From Drechmeria coniospora (taxonomy: Eukaryota > Ascomycota > Sordariomycetes > Hypocreales > Ophiocordycipitaceae): DNA of 64,000 nucleotides. A model generated the notes under the pieces. It was not told the origin of the DNA. It did not search any database and was given only the letters and a program-made list of their open reading frames with translations. Positions 61,655-64,000 of the stretch are shown piece by piece; within the stretch, counting starts at the first letter, position 1, and each line of letters opens with the position of its first letter. The stretch lies in assembly GCF_001625195.1 (NCBI RefSeq), contig NC_054389.1, positions 4,274,520 to 4,338,519 of the forward strand, in the 5' to 3' direction. Made by a program: the position numbers and the translations under genes.

Positions 61655-64000
61655 CAGGTAGGTAGATAGGTAAGGAACGAAGCAGAGTTTGTGCTAAACG
61701 GGGCACCTGCCTTGTGCTGAGGTGAGCGAGCAGGGGGAGGAAAGGGCGACGGAGGGAGGGAGTGGAGGGGGTGTGCCGCCTAGGTATTACGGGTTCGAGT
61801 ACATGGTACGAGCAGGTACTTGCTTGCGGGCGCGCTCTCGCACTGTATAGTCGCCTGCGTGTACATGTACGTTGCACTGTGCCTGTAAGGCGCACGGGTA
61901 CGGAGTACTTTTACATGTTCCCTGTCGAACTATTTGAATGCCTACTTACAACCACAGTGTTACATGTACATACTTACTTGGACTTGTACTGTACACTACC
62001 ATGTACATGTGCATGTACATGTACATTGCAGCACCCCTACCATGTAGCACTGGAAGGAATCGTGCGTGCACTGTGCATCCGCGTACGGGTAGAGACTCTT
62101 GCACTGTACAGTATGCGGAAGGTTGGTCCTCGTGCATCCGACATGCGCAAGTAAGTATACGGCCGGCTTGCCCGCACTGCTGGTTCTCATCGTCTGCGTT
62201 TGTTGCCTGCAGGGCCTTGGGCTTCGCTGCGCCGTGCAGCGCCGTACCGGCGGTTGTTTCTGTCAGCTGCGCGGTCCACGAGGGGTTCCTAGCAATCACT
62301 GCATGTTAGTCGATGTTGGCCAAACCGGTCGTTGTTTGACGCGTCGGTTGTCAATGAGAACCAGCGGCAAGCAGCTGGCTTGTGCGCACGGTTCCGTACT
62401 CGCCGTACCGTGCAGTACAACAGCTGCACTGTAGATGTACAGTGGGTGTGCTGTGCGAAGGAGCTTGAGTGCAGGTGCAAATCGTTGTACAGCTACTGTT
62501 CTGAACACAACTTGAAGGCGAACTCGCTCGTACCTGTACTCGTTCCTACGCACCACCAACCCCCCCTCCCGCTCCCCTTTCTCGTTCCCGCACAGTATTA
62601 TTACAACTATTACCGTAAGTGTACGGAGTAAGTACATGTACATATACATCCACATGTACAACGTAGGTACGGAGTACCACACTTGAACAAGCACAGTGCC
62701 GGTACTCCGTACAGTCCTCGTTCTGTACGGGCGGACGGCTGTCTGCTCGGAGTTCCTCATGACAAGAATGGCCACGAGCCGCGCTATGATTGGAGGAAGC
62801 GGCTGGCCCTTCTGTTCATGGAATGAGACGGAACGAACGGGCCCCGCTGCGAGGTGGGCAAGTGACGGGGCTCCGTTGTAAAGGGCATGGGTGGTGGGTG
62901 CAAGGGTGCAAGGGTGCGGCGTGCCAGCGGCGCACTGTATCCAGCAAGCTTCGGAGCGCCCGTTGGCAAACAGCCACTTGGGGACACATGTTGTAGGGTT
63001 TGGGTACAGTACTTACTTGCGCCTACTGCACGGAGCAAGTACAAGGTCTACAGCACAAGTATAGGTACTAGGTAGTTACTTGAGGACGGATTGCCTGCCG
63101 AACATGTTGAACTGCAAGTAGCGCTTCTACGTACTTGAACTTGGGATTAATGCTGCCGCAAAGCATGAGCAAATGAATGCGCACCAGATGTTTCGATGCA
63201 CAGCTCTGGCTACTGCGCGGAGTACCTACATGCAGTTGTAGATGTAAGTACTGCAGTCACATGAGCGTACGTGCAAGTACCTGGTAAGTACGGAGCCCTT
63301 TCGACCATGAACATGTGCAGTACTAGGTACTTACTTATTACCACATGAACGGAGTTCATACAGTACATGTACTTACGGAGCACTGTAGTTCAACCCTTCT
63401 TACGACACTTCGACCACAACCCAGCTCCACCGAGACTGCCTGCTGCAAGTACTGTACATGTGCATGCAAGTAGTAAGGAGTACGGAGTACACATAGTATT
63501 TGTACATTAGTACCTACAGCACTCACACCTACTGCATGTACATGCGCTTGCAGGTACTAGGTACTATGGACCAATAGCACCTTGCGGGGAGGCATTGCGA
63601 CTGACAGCCAAGCACTCCGTACAGTACAAGTTGAAATGCTGGCAGGAGTGGGTGGAAATACTTGTACAGCACCAGTACGGAGAAACTTGGAAACACCTGC
63701 GTCCTGAACTGGTGTACTAGGTATCCGAAACGCGTACAGTACACGAGTGTTTTCGAGAAGAACCGAGAAGCCATCTGTAGTCTCCTACCATACGCTCTAT
63801 TTTCATGGTGCAACTGAGTGTAGTGTGGAGACTATTGCAAAGGACGGTTTTCATACCGGCCAAGGACAGCTTCCCAACCACGATAACAGCACACGAATGA
63901 TGCACCAAAGATACCCCTACAGGGACATGCAGTTACCGCCTGCGCCCTAGTGGTATGTTGGTATTACTTGCATTAAAAGCGCCTAGGTGATGGCGGCTGG

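Larger units (their letters stand above)
60890..64000. other. MCM1 upstream region and GTAC-rich right end
   Basis: No further gene is supported. The first 750 bases hold G-rich simple repeats: GGGA units at 61204-61226, GCGAG units at 61326-61354 and a G-rich tract at 61614-61670. From 61780 to 63760 GTAC words are very dense, with GTACATGTAC steps near 61990-62030 and TACTCCGTA words near 62620-62720 and 63470-63690. Confidence 0.55.

Noticed and set aside
1..64000. Transposons, rRNA, CRISPR arrays or a secondary-metabolite cluster
   Set aside because: No reverse transcriptase, integrase, transposase, PKS, NRPS or terpene synthase motif was seen in any frame, and no spaced direct repeats like a CRISPR array; CRISPR is not expected in a fungus.

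Overview
The window is nuclear DNA from a filamentous ascomycete. Short GT-AG introns (about 50-90 bp, several with GCTAAC-like branch sites), a RID-type DNA methyltransferase, an Mcm1 MADS factor, an FlbC-like zinc finger, a Gin4-class kinase and a PTS1-tagged malate synthase all point to Pezizomycotina. Sordariomycetes, perhaps Hypocreales, is my inference and was not tested. All gene models are hand-spliced from the sequence; junctions were checked for reading phase, but no transcript data were available.

Layout. (1) 1-15 kb is gene-dense. SEN1, a five-exon RNA/DNA helicase gene, lies on the minus strand (1986-8421). It is divergent from a single-exon RID/Masc1-type cytosine-5 methyltransferase (9620-11560, plus), which is followed in the same orientation by a two-exon SF1 helicase (12372-14818). 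(2) 15-27 kb holds a Gin4/Hsl1-class septation/morphogenesis kinase (18160-21989) and malate synthase (24996-27006), separated by GTAC-rich spacers. (3) 27.0-45.1 kb is an 18 kb stretch with no gene I can support. It is full of short GTAC-containing words, homopolymer C/G tracts and simple repeats. (4) 45.1-46.1 kb encodes a two-zinc-finger FlbC-like regulator with a long pyrimidine-rich leader. (5) 46-56 kb is sparse. It contains a probably frameshifted small fungal gene (52321-52992) and the 3' remnant of a serine carboxypeptidase S28 gene lacking its catalytic His (54419-54955). (6) 56.3-60.9 kb has a CTR copper transporter (plus) and MCM1 (minus). The right end is again GTAC-rich spacer.

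The genes do not form a biosynthetic cluster. They are mostly housekeeping or developmental genes: transcription termination and genome stability (SEN1), RIP/genome defence (RID), cell cycle (Gin4), glyoxylate cycle (malate synthase), conidiation (FlbC-like), copper uptake and Mcm1 regulation. No transposon, rRNA, tRNA or CRISPR was found.

The strongest unexplained signal is a dispersed vocabulary of GTAC words (TACGGAGTA/TACTCCGTA, ACTTGCAAGTA, GTACATGTAC, TAGGTACCTA). It saturates the intergenic DNA, is nearly absent from exons, and builds perfect inverted repeats, including a 32-bp palindrome at 55820-55851. A second point of interest is the last intron of malate synthase. Its retention would put a stop codon directly after the splice site and remove the SKL peroxisomal signal.
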